Positions 10,784 through 18,616 of a DNA stretch of 64,000 bases are shown piece by piece; position 1 is the stretch's first letter, and each line of letters starts with the position of its first letter. The DNA comes from Adhaeribacter rhizoryzae. Its GTDB lineage: Bacteria; Bacteroidota; Bacteroidia; Cytophagales; Hymenobacteraceae. Location of the stretch: positions 22,606 through 86,605 of the forward strand of contig NZ_VWSF01000027.1 of NCBI RefSeq assembly GCF_008629685.1, in the 5' to 3' direction. The position numbers and the translations under genes are program-made. Under the pieces are notes generated by a model that ran no database searches, had not been told where the DNA came from, and worked only from the letters and a program-made list of their open reading frames with translations.

Positions 10784-11266
10784 ATGTCAGCAGAATATAC
10801 CAAGGGCGATTTTATTATTTCCATTGATTCGGCTAAACTGCAGTTAGCGGTTATTTACGAATATTTAGCGAAAGAATCTTACTGGGCCGAAAATATTCCT
10901 CTGGAAGTGGTTACGCGGGCAATCGCCAACTCTTTAAATTTTGGCTTGTACACGGCATCAGGTGAGCAAATAGGTTTTGCCCGGATTATTACCGATTATG
11001 CCACGTTTGCTTATTTAGCAGATGTTTTTGTGTTGCCGGAATACCTGGGGCAAGGCTTATCTAAATGGTTAATGGAATGCATTATGGCGTACCCCGATTT
11101 ACAAAACTTACGGCGCTTTATGCTCATGACCCGGGATGCCCATACTCTTTACACTCGTTTTGGCTTTACGCCGCTAAAAGATGCCGCTAATTGTCTGGAA
11201 ATAGCACGGCCCGGCCTTTACAAACCAGAAACTGATACAGTAGAATTAGTTAGAGATCCAGCCTAA
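10784..11266 (+). CDS. GNAT family N-acetyltransferase
   Basis: Protein of 160 residues with the GNAT fold. The acetyl-CoA loop is visible as VLPEYLGQGLSKWLM (about residues 84-98), preceded by the strand FAYLADVFV and followed by a C-terminal TRDAHTLYTRFGFTPL segment, which is typical of the last two strands. It resembles the short bacterial GNAT proteins that lack an assigned substrate. It lies 14 bases after the S9 peptidase and before a bidirectional terminator, so co-transcription with the peptidase is likely. Acceptor unknown. Confidence 0.88.
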   Translation: MSAEYTKGDFIISIDSAKLQLAVIYEYLAKESYWAENIPLEVVTRAIANSLNFGLYTASGEQIGFARIITDYATFAYLADVFVLPEYLGQGLSKWLMECIMAYPDLQNLRRFMLMTRDAHTLYTRFGFTPLKDAANCLEIARPGLYKPETDTVELVRDPA

Positions 11267-11310
11267 TATTTAAACCTATGCCGAATTGAATTAAGCTGCA
11301 GCTAAAAGAA

Positions 11311-11347
11311 AAACCTCACAGATCCCAAAGACCTGTGAGGTTTTTTC
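11311..11347. terminator. Bidirectional terminator between convergent genes
   Basis: An 11-bp perfect stem AAACCTCACAG (11311-11321) with CTGTGAGGTTT (11333-11343) has a T-run on the plus side and an A-run before it, so it can serve the GNAT gene (+) and the PAP2 gene (-) that converge here. Confidence 0.85.
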
Positions 11348-11460
11348 ATTTAGATACTTAAGGACGACAGTTTAACTCCTCAGATATAGCCGCACTAAAA
11401 AATATTGAATTTTATTCCTTTAAGTTCAACAACCAATAACTAACTACTAACAACTTAAAA

Positions 11461-12282
11461 TCAGAACTTATAACTCAGCGCCATACCGTTCGAAATCTCA
11501 TCCATTACCGGCATAACTACTGGCGTAACAGAGAAGCCGGAAGCATTTCCTTTTTTGTGTAAGTGCGGTACCAAAATACCCACGGCGGTGCCAATAGAAT
11601 ATCCGGTTATTACATCGCTTAAAAAATGCTTGCCGGCTTTAAGACGTAAATAGCCCACAGTGGCTGGTACAGCGGCAGCAGCTCCCCAAACAAAAGGTCG
11701 GGCCGGCGAATCGGGGTTAAAGTCATGAAAAACTTTGGCCAGGAAAAAAGTAGCCGAGGCGGTAGCGGCCGGGTGCCCCGCAAAAAAAGCATTGCGGGCG
11801 TTTTTGCTGGTTCGGTCCTTTAGGGGCGCTTCGGTGCCATATACCATGGGTCTTTTACGGTCTACCAGGCCCGCCGTCATGGCAAATAAAGTACCCGTTA
11901 CCGACATGGTTTCGGCGTAAAGCAAAAATACCTGGGGCGCATTCTGGTAAACATCTTTGTCAAGGAGCAAGGCTAAAGGCGCTACAAAAGAACCGTAAAA
12001 CGGAATATCGCTCGTTTTCTTAGCCGATTCGCTATAATAGCCCGCCGAAAACCGGTCGAAAGAATTTATGTCGTTTTTAGAACGGGAAAGCGTTAGGGCC
12101 TGGGCTTCCGGAATACTTTCTTTCTGACTGATAAAATAAACACCCAATCCGCTTAAACCAACACCGGCTATGGTTACCGGCAAATCTACTTTCAGATTGG
12201 TTTTGTAAGGCGAATTGTCTTGGCCAAAAGAAGCAAAAGAAACCTGCAATAAGGTAAACAGAAGTAATATTTTATTCTTCAT
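11461..12282 (-). CDS. PAP2-superfamily phosphatase, exported
   Basis: Phosphatidic-acid-phosphatase-type enzyme of 273 residues with a signal peptide (hydrophobic residues 3-18, ending FASFGQ). All three PAP2 signature blocks are recognisable: DRKRPM for motif 1, FFAGHPAATAS for motif 2 and RLKAGKHFLSDV for motif 3. The motif 2 His and the motif 3 Arg, His and Asp are present, but the Ser usual in the SGH of motif 2 is Ala. Substrates in this family are lipid phosphates or undecaprenyl pyrophosphate; an outer-membrane form is common in Bacteroidota. The gene stands alone and converges on the GNAT gene. Confidence 0.88.
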   Translation of the reverse strand: MKNKILLLFTLLQVSFASFGQDNSPYKTNLKVDLPVTIAGVGLSGLGVYFISQKESIPEAQALTLSRSKNDINSFDRFSAGYYSESAKKTSDIPFYGSFVAPLALLLDKDVYQNAPQVFLLYAETMSVTGTLFAMTAGLVDRKRPMVYGTEAPLKDRTSKNARNAFFAGHPAATASATFFLAKVFHDFNPDSPARPFVWGAAAAVPATVGYLRLKAGKHFLSDVITGYSIGTAVGILVPHLHKKGNASGFSVTPVVMPVMDEISNGMALSYKF

Positions 12283-12394
12283 AAAAGTTTATATCGTTTT
12301 TTTAATACTTGAGTGGTTTTGAAACGGTAAACCTGGGGTAAAAGTTTTTAGATGCAGCCTGGTATGCCCCGCAAGCAGGGTACCCGAACGGTTG

Positions 12395-12425
12395 TTGGTA
12401 GAAAGAAGCATTAACCGTATCTTTG
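12395..12425 (+). promoter_or_regulatory. Bacteroidota-type promoter
   Basis: TTG at 12395-12397, a 20-nt spacer, then TATCTTTG at 12418-12425, a full match to TAnnTTTG. The start codon at 12445 would lie only about 13 bases after the expected transcription start, which supports that ATG over an earlier in-frame start. Confidence 0.6.
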
Positions 12426-12444
12426 GTGGCAGAAACCTACCCGC

Positions 12445-13119
12445 ATGGCGCCAAATAAAATATCTAAACCCGAAGCCTTTATTCTTTACATTACTTTCGG
12501 GCTGCTTTTTTTTGGCATTGTGCTATCGCGCACCGACCGTTATTGGTTCGATTTTACTTACACCGCCGAAGATGGCTTTATTGAATGGGTGACGTTGCTG
12601 CCACTAATAGCAATGATGGTTATTAGCGGAAAACGAATAATTAAATTATACCGGGTACGCCGGCCTTTGTTTTTAGGTGCTTTGGCCGGGTTTATGCTGC
12701 TTTGCTTTTTTTTAGCCGGCGAAGAACTTAGCTGGGGTCAGCGCTTTTTAAATTTAGAAAGCTCCGAATTTTTTAAAGCCAATAATTCGCAGAAAGAAAC
12801 CAACCTGCACAACCTGGTAGTTGCAGGGCGCAGCATTAATTTAATTATTTTTTCCCGAACGCTGATTGTAGTTATGGCCGCTTACCTGGTAGCTTTACCT
12901 ATATTTTACCAAAGAAGACCTGCCTTTAAAAATATAGTAAATTCGCTGGCTATTCCGGTACCACAGCTTTACCAAACTATTTGTTTTTTTCTGGTTTTCG
13001 GCTTAATAGCACTTTGCCCTTCGGGCCGCCGAGCCGAATTATTAGAATTTTGTAGTTGTTTTTTGCTTTTTCTCATCTTTAAATATCCCCGCAATAAAGA
13101 AATATATAGGGTAACATAA
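12445..13119 (+). CDS. Multi-pass membrane protein with EELSWGQR motif
   Basis: Protein of 224 residues with about six membrane segments (near residues 12-28, 45-62, 74-92, 131-152, 166-185 and 193-212). Between segments 3 and 4 are two polar motifs, EELSWGQR (residues 93-100) and NSQKETNLHN (114-123). This pairing occurs in uncharacterised bacterial membrane proteins that I recall only as a hypothetical family. The acidic and His/Asn residues at the membrane surface look like an active or metal-binding site, but no function is assigned. Single gene with its own promoter, upstream of metK. Confidence 0.75.
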   Translation: MAPNKISKPEAFILYITFGLLFFGIVLSRTDRYWFDFTYTAEDGFIEWVTLLPLIAMMVISGKRIIKLYRVRRPLFLGALAGFMLLCFFLAGEELSWGQRFLNLESSEFFKANNSQKETNLHNLVVAGRSINLIIFSRTLIVVMAAYLVALPIFYQRRPAFKNIVNSLAIPVPQLYQTICFFLVFGLIALCPSGRRAELLEFCSCFLLFLIFKYPRNKEIYRVT

Positions 13120-13277
13120 GCATACGCTGGAGCACTTTAGCTACTCATTTTGGTTATAGGAAAATTAATAATCTGACCTATATCTGCCTGACAACAAGGG
13201 GCCATTGCGTACTGAAATTTAGGTAAATAGGTTGTTCTTAAGTAAGAAATAAAGTTTTAACTCTGCCGGATTTGTTT

Positions 13278-13285
13278 TAGCTTTG
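13278..13285 (+). promoter_or_regulatory. Candidate -7 element for metK
   Basis: TAGCTTTG, 42 bases before the metK ATG, fully matches TAnnTTTG. The -33 position reads TTTT rather than TTTG. No SAM riboswitch could be made out in the 208 bases upstream of metK. Confidence 0.45.
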
Positions 13286-13327
13286 CGATAACATAGATAA
13301 TTAAATATATTTTACTCATATAAAGAA

Positions 13328-14581
13328 ATGCCATATTTATTTACTTCTGAATCCGTATCCGAAGGGCATCCGGATAAAATTGCCGACCAGATTTCAGATG
13401 CCCTGATTGATAATTTTTTAGCCTGGGATGCCGATTCCAAAGTAGCTTGCGAAACCTTGGTAACTACCGGACAAGTATTTTTGGCCGGCGAGGTAAAATC
13501 GCAGACTTATTTAGATGTGCAGAAAATTGCCCGCGAAGTAATTCAGAAAATTGGCTATACCAAGTCTGAATATATGTTCGAAGCAAATTCTTGCGGGGTA
13601 TTATCGGCTATTCACGAGCAATCTGCCGATATTAACCAGGGCGTAGACCGGTTGAACCGGCAGGAGCAAGGTGCCGGCGACCAAGGTATGATGTTTGGCT
13701 ATGCCACCAACGAAACCGATAATTACATGCCGCTGGCATTAGACCTGGCGCACAAAATATTAATTGAACTGGCTGCTATTCGGCGCGAAAATGGCGAAAT
13801 TGATTATTTACGCCCGGATGCTAAATCGCAGGTAACCATCGAGTACAGCGATGATCATCGCCCCATCCGGATTGATGCCATTGTGGTTTCTACCCAGCAC
13901 GATGATTTCGACAGCGAAGCAGCCATGCAGCAAAAAATTCGGGAAGATATTATTAATGTATTAATTCCGCGGGTAAAAAGTCAGCTTAAACCAGAACTGC
14001 AAGCTTTGTTTACCGATGCTATTAAATACCACATTAACCCAACCGGTAAGTTTGTAATTGGTGGCCCGCACGGCGATACCGGCTTAACCGGCCGTAAAAT
14101 TATTGTTGATACTTACGGCGGTAAAGGTGCGCACGGTGGTGGTGCTTTCTCGGGCAAAGACCCATCTAAAGTAGATCGCTCGGCTGCTTACGCTACGCGC
14201 CACATTGCCAAAAACATGGTAGCTGCCGGCGTAGCCGACGAAATATTGGTGCAGGTTTCTTATGCCATTGGGGTTAAAGACCCCATGGGTATTTATGTAA
14301 ATACTTACGGTACGGCCAAAGTTGGTTTAACCGACGGCGAAATTGCCCAGAAAGTAGGTGAGATTTTCGATATGACGCCTTACGGCATTGAAACCCGTTT
14401 AAAACTGCGTAACCCAATTTATGCCGAAACTGCTGCTTACGGGCACATGGGCCGGAAAAATGAAACGGTAACCAAAACTTTTTCGGGTAATAATGGCGAT
14501 AGCCGCCAGGTAGAAGTAGAATTATTTACCTGGGAAAAACTGGACTTTGTAGATCAGGTGAAAGCTGCTTTTAATTTATAA
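13328..14581 (+). CDS. metK: S-adenosylmethionine synthase
   Basis: Makes S-adenosylmethionine from methionine and ATP, releasing phosphate and pyrophosphate; cytoplasmic. The N-terminal [20 protein letters not shown] block (about residues 4-23) carries the ATP/methionine site His. [11 protein letters not shown] and the glycine-rich loop [22 protein letters not shown] are the two family signatures, with the metal and phosphate ligands intact. The length of 417 residues is slightly above the usual 380-400, as often in Bacteroidota. Single gene closed by a strong palindromic terminator. Confidence 0.98.
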   Translation: MPYLFTSESVSEGHPDKIADQISDALIDNFLAWDADSKVACETLVTTGQVFLAGEVKSQTYLDVQKIAREVIQKIGYTKSEYMFEANSCGVLSAIHEQSADINQGVDRLNRQEQGAGDQGMMFGYATNETDNYMPLALDLAHKILIELAAIRRENGEIDYLRPDAKSQVTIEYSDDHRPIRIDAIVVSTQHDDFDSEAAMQQKIREDIINVLIPRVKSQLKPELQALFTDAIKYHINPTGKFVIGGPHGDTGLTGRKIIVDTYGGKGAHGGGAFSGKDPSKVDRSAAYATRHIAKNMVAAGVADEILVQVSYAIGVKDPMGIYVNTYGTAKVGLTDGEIAQKVGEIFDMTPYGIETRLKLRNPIYAETAAYGHMGRKNETVTKTFSGNNGDSRQVEVELFTWEKLDFVDQVKAAFNL

Positions 14582-14598
14582 GCCTGCTAATTACCTCT

Positions 14599-14644
14599 AA
14601 AAAAGAGCGGCCTGACTTCATGAAGTCAGGCCGCTCTTTTTTAT
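14599..14644. terminator. Long perfect bidirectional terminator
   Basis: Perfect palindrome of about 22 bp per arm centred at 14620/14621. The core arm AAAAGAGCGGCCTGACTTCA is followed at once by its exact complement, with A- and T-runs at the outer ends. It lies between the convergent metK (+) and hpf (-) genes and can stop transcription both ways. Confidence 0.92.
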
Positions 14645-14661
14645 TTTATACAATCCTGTTT

Positions 14662-14961
14662 TTAATGCGTAGCTAACTTTTCTTTGTATTTTTTAACCTG
14701 CCGCGATAAAATATCCAAGGCTTCGTCGGTTGCATTTTCAAAAGTAGCGCCTTCGGTTTTGGTAAAAAGCGTTTGCCCGGGTACAAACAGCTTAACTTCT
14801 ACAATTTTATTATTTACAGGATTATTATTATCAAGTCTTAAATATACCTCGCCATCTGTAATTCTATCAAAAAAAGTATCCAGTTTATTAAGTTTCGTCT
14901 GAATAAAATCTAACAAAGATTGGTCGGCATCGAAGTGGATGGAATACATCTGTAGCTTCAT
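14662..14961 (-). CDS. hpf: Ribosome hibernation-promoting factor, HPF/RaiA family (short form)
   Basis: Binds the small ribosomal subunit in slow-growing cells and blocks the mRNA/tRNA channel. The 99 residues show the family's beta-alpha-beta-beta-beta-alpha pattern: YSIHFDADQSLLDFIQTKLNKLD at the start, EVYLRLDNNN and KIVEVKLFVPG strands, and a final helix FENATDEALDILSRQVKKYKEK rich in Lys. There is no C-terminal dimerisation domain, so this is the short type. It is the last gene of the rpsU-recombinase-hpf operon, 23 bases after the recombinase gene. This order is common in Bacteroidota, where a tRNA/tuf cluster often follows; here the convergent metK gene follows. Confidence 0.93.
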   Translation of the reverse strand: MKLQMYSIHFDADQSLLDFIQTKLNKLDTFFDRITDGEVYLRLDNNNPVNNKIVEVKLFVPGQTLFTKTEGATFENATDEALDILSRQVKKYKEKLATH

Positions 14962-14984
14962 AGTTTATTAATTTTAGGTTGAAC

Positions 14985-15863
14985 TTATGCTTTCGGATGC
15001 GCTTTATCGAAAATAGACTTCAGCTTTTCGATAGAGTTATGTGTGTAAACCTGGGTAGCCGCCAAACTCGTATGCCCCAACAAATCCTTGATAGCATTCA
15101 GGTCGGCACCCTTATTTAATAAATGGGTAGCAAACGAATGGCGCAATACGTGCGGACTGGCGTGTTCGGAGGTGGTTATTAAACTCAGGTGTTTTTTCAC
15201 AATTCTATAAACAAGCTTAGGATAAAGCGGAAGCGCTTTCTTAGTAACGAGCAGTTTTGCGGTTAAGTTATCCGGAAATTTGCTTTTTTTCTTTTCCAGG
15301 TATTTTTCAATGCTTATTAGAAGGGTATCATTGATTGGTACAATTCTTTCTTTGTTGCCTTTACCAGTTACCCGTACGGTTTTACCAGTCATGTTTAAAT
15401 CTTCATCGGCAATGCCAATCAGTTCGGCCAGCCGAATGCCGGTGCCGTACAAAAATTCCAGAATAAGCTTATCGCGCTGTCCTTCAAAAGTATCTTCAAA
15501 GGCAAAAGCATCTAAATATTTATTAAACGTTTCTTCTGAAACAAAAGCCGGTAATTTTTTTGAAGTTTTAGGTGGTTTCAGCCGCAACATAGGATTTTTG
15601 GTAATGCGGTTGTTGCGAAGTAAAAACTTGTAGTACGAACGTAAACAAGCTATTTTGCGGTTAACGGTGCGGGCATCCAGGTCTTTTTGCACCAACGAAA
15701 CAATCCAGGACCGAATAATTGCGTGGTCGGCTTCGGCCGGATCAGTTATATTGTAAACAGAAGCTAAGTAAGCAGAAAATTGTCCGAGATCGGTTTGGTA
15801 CGAGAGCAGCGTATGGGGGCTGTAGCGTTTCTCGTACCGCAGGTATTTAAAAAATAATTCCAT
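14985..15863 (-). CDS. Tyrosine recombinase, XerC/XerD-like
   Basis: Site-specific recombinase of 292 residues. An N-terminal SAM-like core-binding domain (LRYEKRYSPHTLLSYQTDLGQF) is followed by a catalytic domain with Arg in TGIRLAELI, HVLRHSFATHLL with the His-x-x-Arg pair, His in LLGHTSLAATQ and Tyr in VYTHNSIEKL. The full R-H-R-H-Y set is present. Placement between rpsU and hpf matches the chromosomal Xer gene of Bacteroidota, which resolves chromosome dimers at dif; it is not associated with an integron or prophage here. ATG 15863 (MELFFKYL) was preferred to a TTG two codons earlier. Confidence 0.93.
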   Translation of the reverse strand: MELFFKYLRYEKRYSPHTLLSYQTDLGQFSAYLASVYNITDPAEADHAIIRSWIVSLVQKDLDARTVNRKIACLRSYYKFLLRNNRITKNPMLRLKPPKTSKKLPAFVSEETFNKYLDAFAFEDTFEGQRDKLILEFLYGTGIRLAELIGIADEDLNMTGKTVRVTGKGNKERIVPINDTLLISIEKYLEKKKSKFPDNLTAKLLVTKKALPLYPKLVYRIVKKHLSLITTSEHASPHVLRHSFATHLLNKGADLNAIKDLLGHTSLAATQVYTHNSIEKLKSIFDKAHPKA

Positions 15864-15868
15864 AAACA

Positions 15869-15898
15869 AGTGGCTGTGCCATATCCTACACAGCCACT
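15869..15898 (-). other. Hairpin between rpsU and the recombinase gene
   Basis: A perfect 10-bp stem AGTGGCTGTG (15869-15878) with CACAGCCACT (15889-15898) and a 10-nt loop ends only 5 bases before the recombinase start codon. There is no clear T-run after it on the minus strand. It could be an attenuator or an RNA-processing or stability element that keeps rpsU expression above that of the downstream genes. Confidence 0.6.
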
Positions 15899-15937
15899 AA
15901 TTTATGGAATTAAACTATTAAAGCTAGTAGCTAAGTA

Positions 15938-16132
15938 CTAGTAATTTTCGGTAGCGAAAAGTTGTTGCTTGTAAACAGCTCTCTCTCTTTGTCTTTTCTT
16001 AGACACAGATGGTTTTTCAAAATACGTGCGGGCGCGTAATTCTTTCAGAACGCCGGTTCTTTCAAATTTCTTCTTGAATCTTTTAAGAGCTCTGTCTACT
16101 GACTCGTTATCTTTTACGTTAACAATTATCAT
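15938..16132 (-). CDS. rpsU: Small ribosomal subunit protein bS21
   Basis: Ribosomal protein S21, 64 residues, very basic. It starts MIIVNVKDNESVDRALKRFKK, the invariant opening of the family, and continues through TGVLKELRARTYFEKPS into a basic C-terminal helix (KKRQRERAVYKQQ). A longer in-frame start 15 codons upstream (16177) would add a hydrophobic extension foreign to the family and would place the promoter's -7 element inside the coding sequence, so ATG 16132 is used. First gene of the operon with the recombinase and hpf. I see no Shine-Dalgarno sequence before this start. Confidence 0.96.
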   Translation of the reverse strand: MIIVNVKDNESVDRALKRFKKKFERTGVLKELRARTYFEKPSVSKKRQRERAVYKQQLFATENY

Positions 16133-16164
16133 GTTTAAATATTTGTATTTTTCTTTCAGGATTG

Positions 16165-16194
16165 CAAATGTAAGCAATTAATACTGAAAATCAA
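16165..16194 (-). promoter_or_regulatory. Promoter of rpsU operon
   Basis: On the minus strand TTG (16194-16192), exactly 19 nt, then TACATTTG (16172-16165): a full match to the Bacteroidota housekeeping promoter. The expected start lies about 25 bases before the rpsU ATG. It supports the short start of bS21. Confidence 0.7.
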
Positions 16195-16260
16195 GGAGAA
16201 GGTTTAAATTTTAAATATTTTTAAACGCTACCTTTTACTTACCCTACTTACCCTCTATAA

Positions 16261-17400
16261 TTACCGCAGTACTTCCCGCGCAATCACCAGTTTTTGAATT
16301 TCGGAAGTGCCTTCGCCAATGGTGCAGAGTTTGGCATCGCGGTAATATTTTTCGGCTGGATAATCTTTAGTGTAGCCGTAACCGCCAAATATTTGCACGC
16401 CTTCAGTAGCCGCTCTTACCGCCACTTCTGAGGCATAATATTTAGCCATTGCCGATTCTTTAGTCGCATTTATACCCCGGTTTTTCAAATCAGCAGCCCG
16501 GTAAGTAAGCAGCGCTGCCGCTTCTATTTCAGTAGCAATATCGGCCAGTTTAAAAGAAATACCCTGAAAATGAGCAATAGGTTGGTTAAACTGCCGGCGT
16601 TGCTGGGCGTAGGCTAAAGCCGCTTCGTAAGCTCCCTGGGCTATGCCCAGGCTTAAAGCTGCAATCGAAATTCGTCCGCCATCCAGCACCTTCATCGACT
16701 GTACAAAGCCGTCACCAACCTGCCCCAGAATATTGTCTTTATGCACCCGACAATCCTGCATAATCAGTTCGGTAGTTTCGGAGGCCCGCATGCCCAGTTT
16801 ATTTTCTTTTCTGCCGTGGCTAAAGCCTTCGTGCGGTTTTTCTATTACAAAAGCCGTCATGCCGTGCGAATCGCCTACTTCGCCGGTACGGGCTATAACT
16901 ACCGCTATGTTGCCCGATTTACCATGGGTAATAAAGTTTTTGGCACCATTTAGTACATAATAATCGCCATCGGGCACTGCCACCGTACGCATATTGCCGG
17001 CATCGGAACCAGTGTTGGGTTCGGTTAAACCCCAGGCACCAATCCATTCGGCGGTTGCTAGTTTGGGTAACCAGCGTTGTTTTTGTGCTTCGTTGCCAAA
17101 TTGCAAAATATGGCCGGTACACAAAGAGTTATGGGCCGCTACCGATAAACCAATAGAACCATCAATTTTGGCTATTTCGGCTATGGCCGTTACGTATTCC
17201 GGATACCCGAAACCAGCGCCCCCGTATTGCTCCGGCACCAATACTCCCATCAGGCCCAGTTCGCCTAATTGTTTAAAAACTTCGATCGGAAATTTCTGGC
17301 TTTCGTCCCAGTCCATCATGTAAGGCCGAATATGTCTGGCTCCAAAATCCCGTACCATCTGGGCAATTATTTCCTGATTTTCCGTTTTAACTAAATTCAT
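16261..17400 (-). CDS. Acyl-CoA dehydrogenase
   Basis: FAD-dependent enzyme of 379 residues that makes the alpha-beta double bond of acyl-CoA in fatty-acid or branched-chain amino-acid breakdown, passing electrons to ETF. Domains run in the usual order: N-terminal helical part, the FAD/substrate loop [13 protein letters not shown], the beta middle domain, and the C-terminal helical domain with [13 protein letters not shown] and [21 protein letters not shown]. The catalytic base is the Glu of IGEGTSEIQ near the C terminus (about residue 367), in the position used by short- and medium-chain enzymes. Single gene on the minus strand. Chain length preference cannot be told. Confidence 0.95.
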   Translation of the reverse strand: MNLVKTENQEIIAQMVRDFGARHIRPYMMDWDESQKFPIEVFKQLGELGLMGVLVPEQYGGAGFGYPEYVTAIAEIAKIDGSIGLSVAAHNSLCTGHILQFGNEAQKQRWLPKLATAEWIGAWGLTEPNTGSDAGNMRTVAVPDGDYYVLNGAKNFITHGKSGNIAVVIARTGEVGDSHGMTAFVIEKPHEGFSHGRKENKLGMRASETTELIMQDCRVHKDNILGQVGDGFVQSMKVLDGGRISIAALSLGIAQGAYEAALAYAQQRRQFNQPIAHFQGISFKLADIATEIEAAALLTYRAADLKNRGINATKESAMAKYYASEVAVRAATEGVQIFGGYGYTKDYPAEKYYRDAKLCTIGEGTSEIQKLVIAREVLR

Positions 17401-17581
17401 GTGGTGTTGCCTGGTTGTTGGTTACGGTGTTATTACAAGATAATAAAATATATAGTTTTGAAAGGAGGAATTGAAAAGATTTTTGCGGACATTATTGGCC
17501 TTGTTTGTAAACCGTGCGCCAAAATACCGAAGATTAGAGCCAGTTGCAGACGAAATATTACCCGATGCCGGCACAATATCT

Positions 17582-17612
17582 TTTGATACCCGCCTGATTT
17601 TGTTTTACTTTG
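17582..17612 (+). promoter_or_regulatory. Candidate promoter of the polysaccharide cluster
   Basis: TTTG at 17582-17585, a 19-nt spacer, and TTACTTTG at 17605-17612, one base off TAnnTTTG. It lies about 68 bases before the Wza-like gene. The rest of 17401-17679 contains only short overlapping reading frames with no protein-like character. Confidence 0.45.
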
Positions 17613-17679
17613 CAGGCGTTTTGTTAAAAATTAATTTAACAGAACCCAATATTTAGTTAACTCTTTTTTCTTGTATTAA

Positions 17680-18564
17680 ATGCAAGCTATTCTTAAGCCT
17701 AATTTACTCCGTCTTTTTATAATCCTTTTTGCCCTTTCTTTTTATTCCTGTCGCAGCTATAACCAGAATATTATGTTCCGGGGCGAAGGGAGTGTTAACC
17801 TGGATAAGCTAAAACAATCTTTGGCTAACGTAGAGCGCAATTATATTATTCAGCCGAACGATTACCTGGATGTACGGGTTTATACCAATAAAGGTGAACG
17901 GATTTTTGACCCGAATGGAGAGTTGCCTTTTGGTGCGCCGGGTGGAGGTGCTAGCCAGCGAGGAGGTAATCGAACTAGCGGGGGGCAAAATAATCAGATT
18001 AGCAACTCTCAGTTTTTGGTCCAATATGATGGAAGGATAAAGTTGCCGATGGTGGATTATGTGAAAGTAACGGGCTTGACCTTATTACAGGCGGATAGTC
18101 TACTACAGACACTTTATGCAACGTATTATGTTGATCCATTCGTAACAACGCAGGTTACAAATAATCGTGTGTTCGTATTGGGCTCTCCGGGAGGGCAAGT
18201 TATCCCAATGACCAATGATAACATGAACCTGTTGGAAGTTATTGCTTTAGCTGGGGGAGTTGATGGAGGTAGAAGTGGAGGGGGAACTGCTCTTGGACAA
18301 TCGCGATTTGGTCGTGCTGATAAAATAAAAATTATTCGGAATTACATGGATCATGACCCAATTGTGCAGGTGGTGGATTTAACCACAATTGCAGGATTAA
18401 AACAGGCGAGCCTGCATATTGAACCAAACGATGTGATTTACATAGAACCAAACCAGCGGTTATTTTTTGAAGTTTTCCGGGAAATTGCGCCAATTGTGAG
18501 TACTGTATTAGGCACGGCAAGTGCTATTATTACTACTGTTTTATTAGTAAACAATTTAAAGTAG
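17680..18564 (+). CDS. Polysaccharide export lipoprotein, Wza/BexD-like
   Basis: Outer-membrane polysaccharide export protein of 294 residues. A signal sequence with lipobox FYSC gives a lipidated Cys at about residue 24. The export domain follows (YIIQPNDYLDVRVYTNKGERIF), then a polar glycine-rich loop GAPGGGASQRGGNR, then SLBB-type repeats (YDGRIKLPMVDYVKVTGLT and RVFVLGSPGGQVIPM). The C terminus is hydrophobic (APIVSTVLGTASAIITTVLLV) and could form the membrane-crossing helix of a Wza-type channel. It is first in a four-gene plus-strand cluster, 52 bases before the Wzc-like kinase that normally docks on this channel. Confidence 0.92.
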   Translation: MQAILKPNLLRLFIILFALSFYSCRSYNQNIMFRGEGSVNLDKLKQSLANVERNYIIQPNDYLDVRVYTNKGERIFDPNGELPFGAPGGGASQRGGNRTSGGQNNQISNSQFLVQYDGRIKLPMVDYVKVTGLTLLQADSLLQTLYATYYVDPFVTTQVTNNRVFVLGSPGGQVIPMTNDNMNLLEVIALAGGVDGGRSGGGTALGQSRFGRADKIKIIRNYMDHDPIVQVVDLTTIAGLKQASLHIEPNDVIYIEPNQRLFFEVFREIAPIVSTVLGTASAIITTVLLVNNLK

Positions 18565-18616
18565 TTCTGAGTAGGTATATTGAAGTTAATCAATATTAAT
18601 AAATATTAGCTAGTTA

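Noticed and set aside
11425..11460. ACAACTAACTAC-type simple repeat near the PAP2 stop
   Set aside because: Short and degenerate; this kind of low-complexity run is common between genes in Bacteroidota and gives no specific signal.
13120..13327. SAM riboswitch upstream of metK
   Set aside because: No conserved riboswitch core or matching stems could be made out; only a promoter-like element was seen.
15938..16177. Longer bS21 start at 16177
   Set aside because: It adds 15 residues unlike the family and would put the -7 element inside the coding region; ATG 16132 fits all bS21 proteins.
17401..17656. Two overlapping short frames before the Wza-like gene
   Set aside because: Composition is not protein-like and a promoter-like element lies inside them; probably chance.
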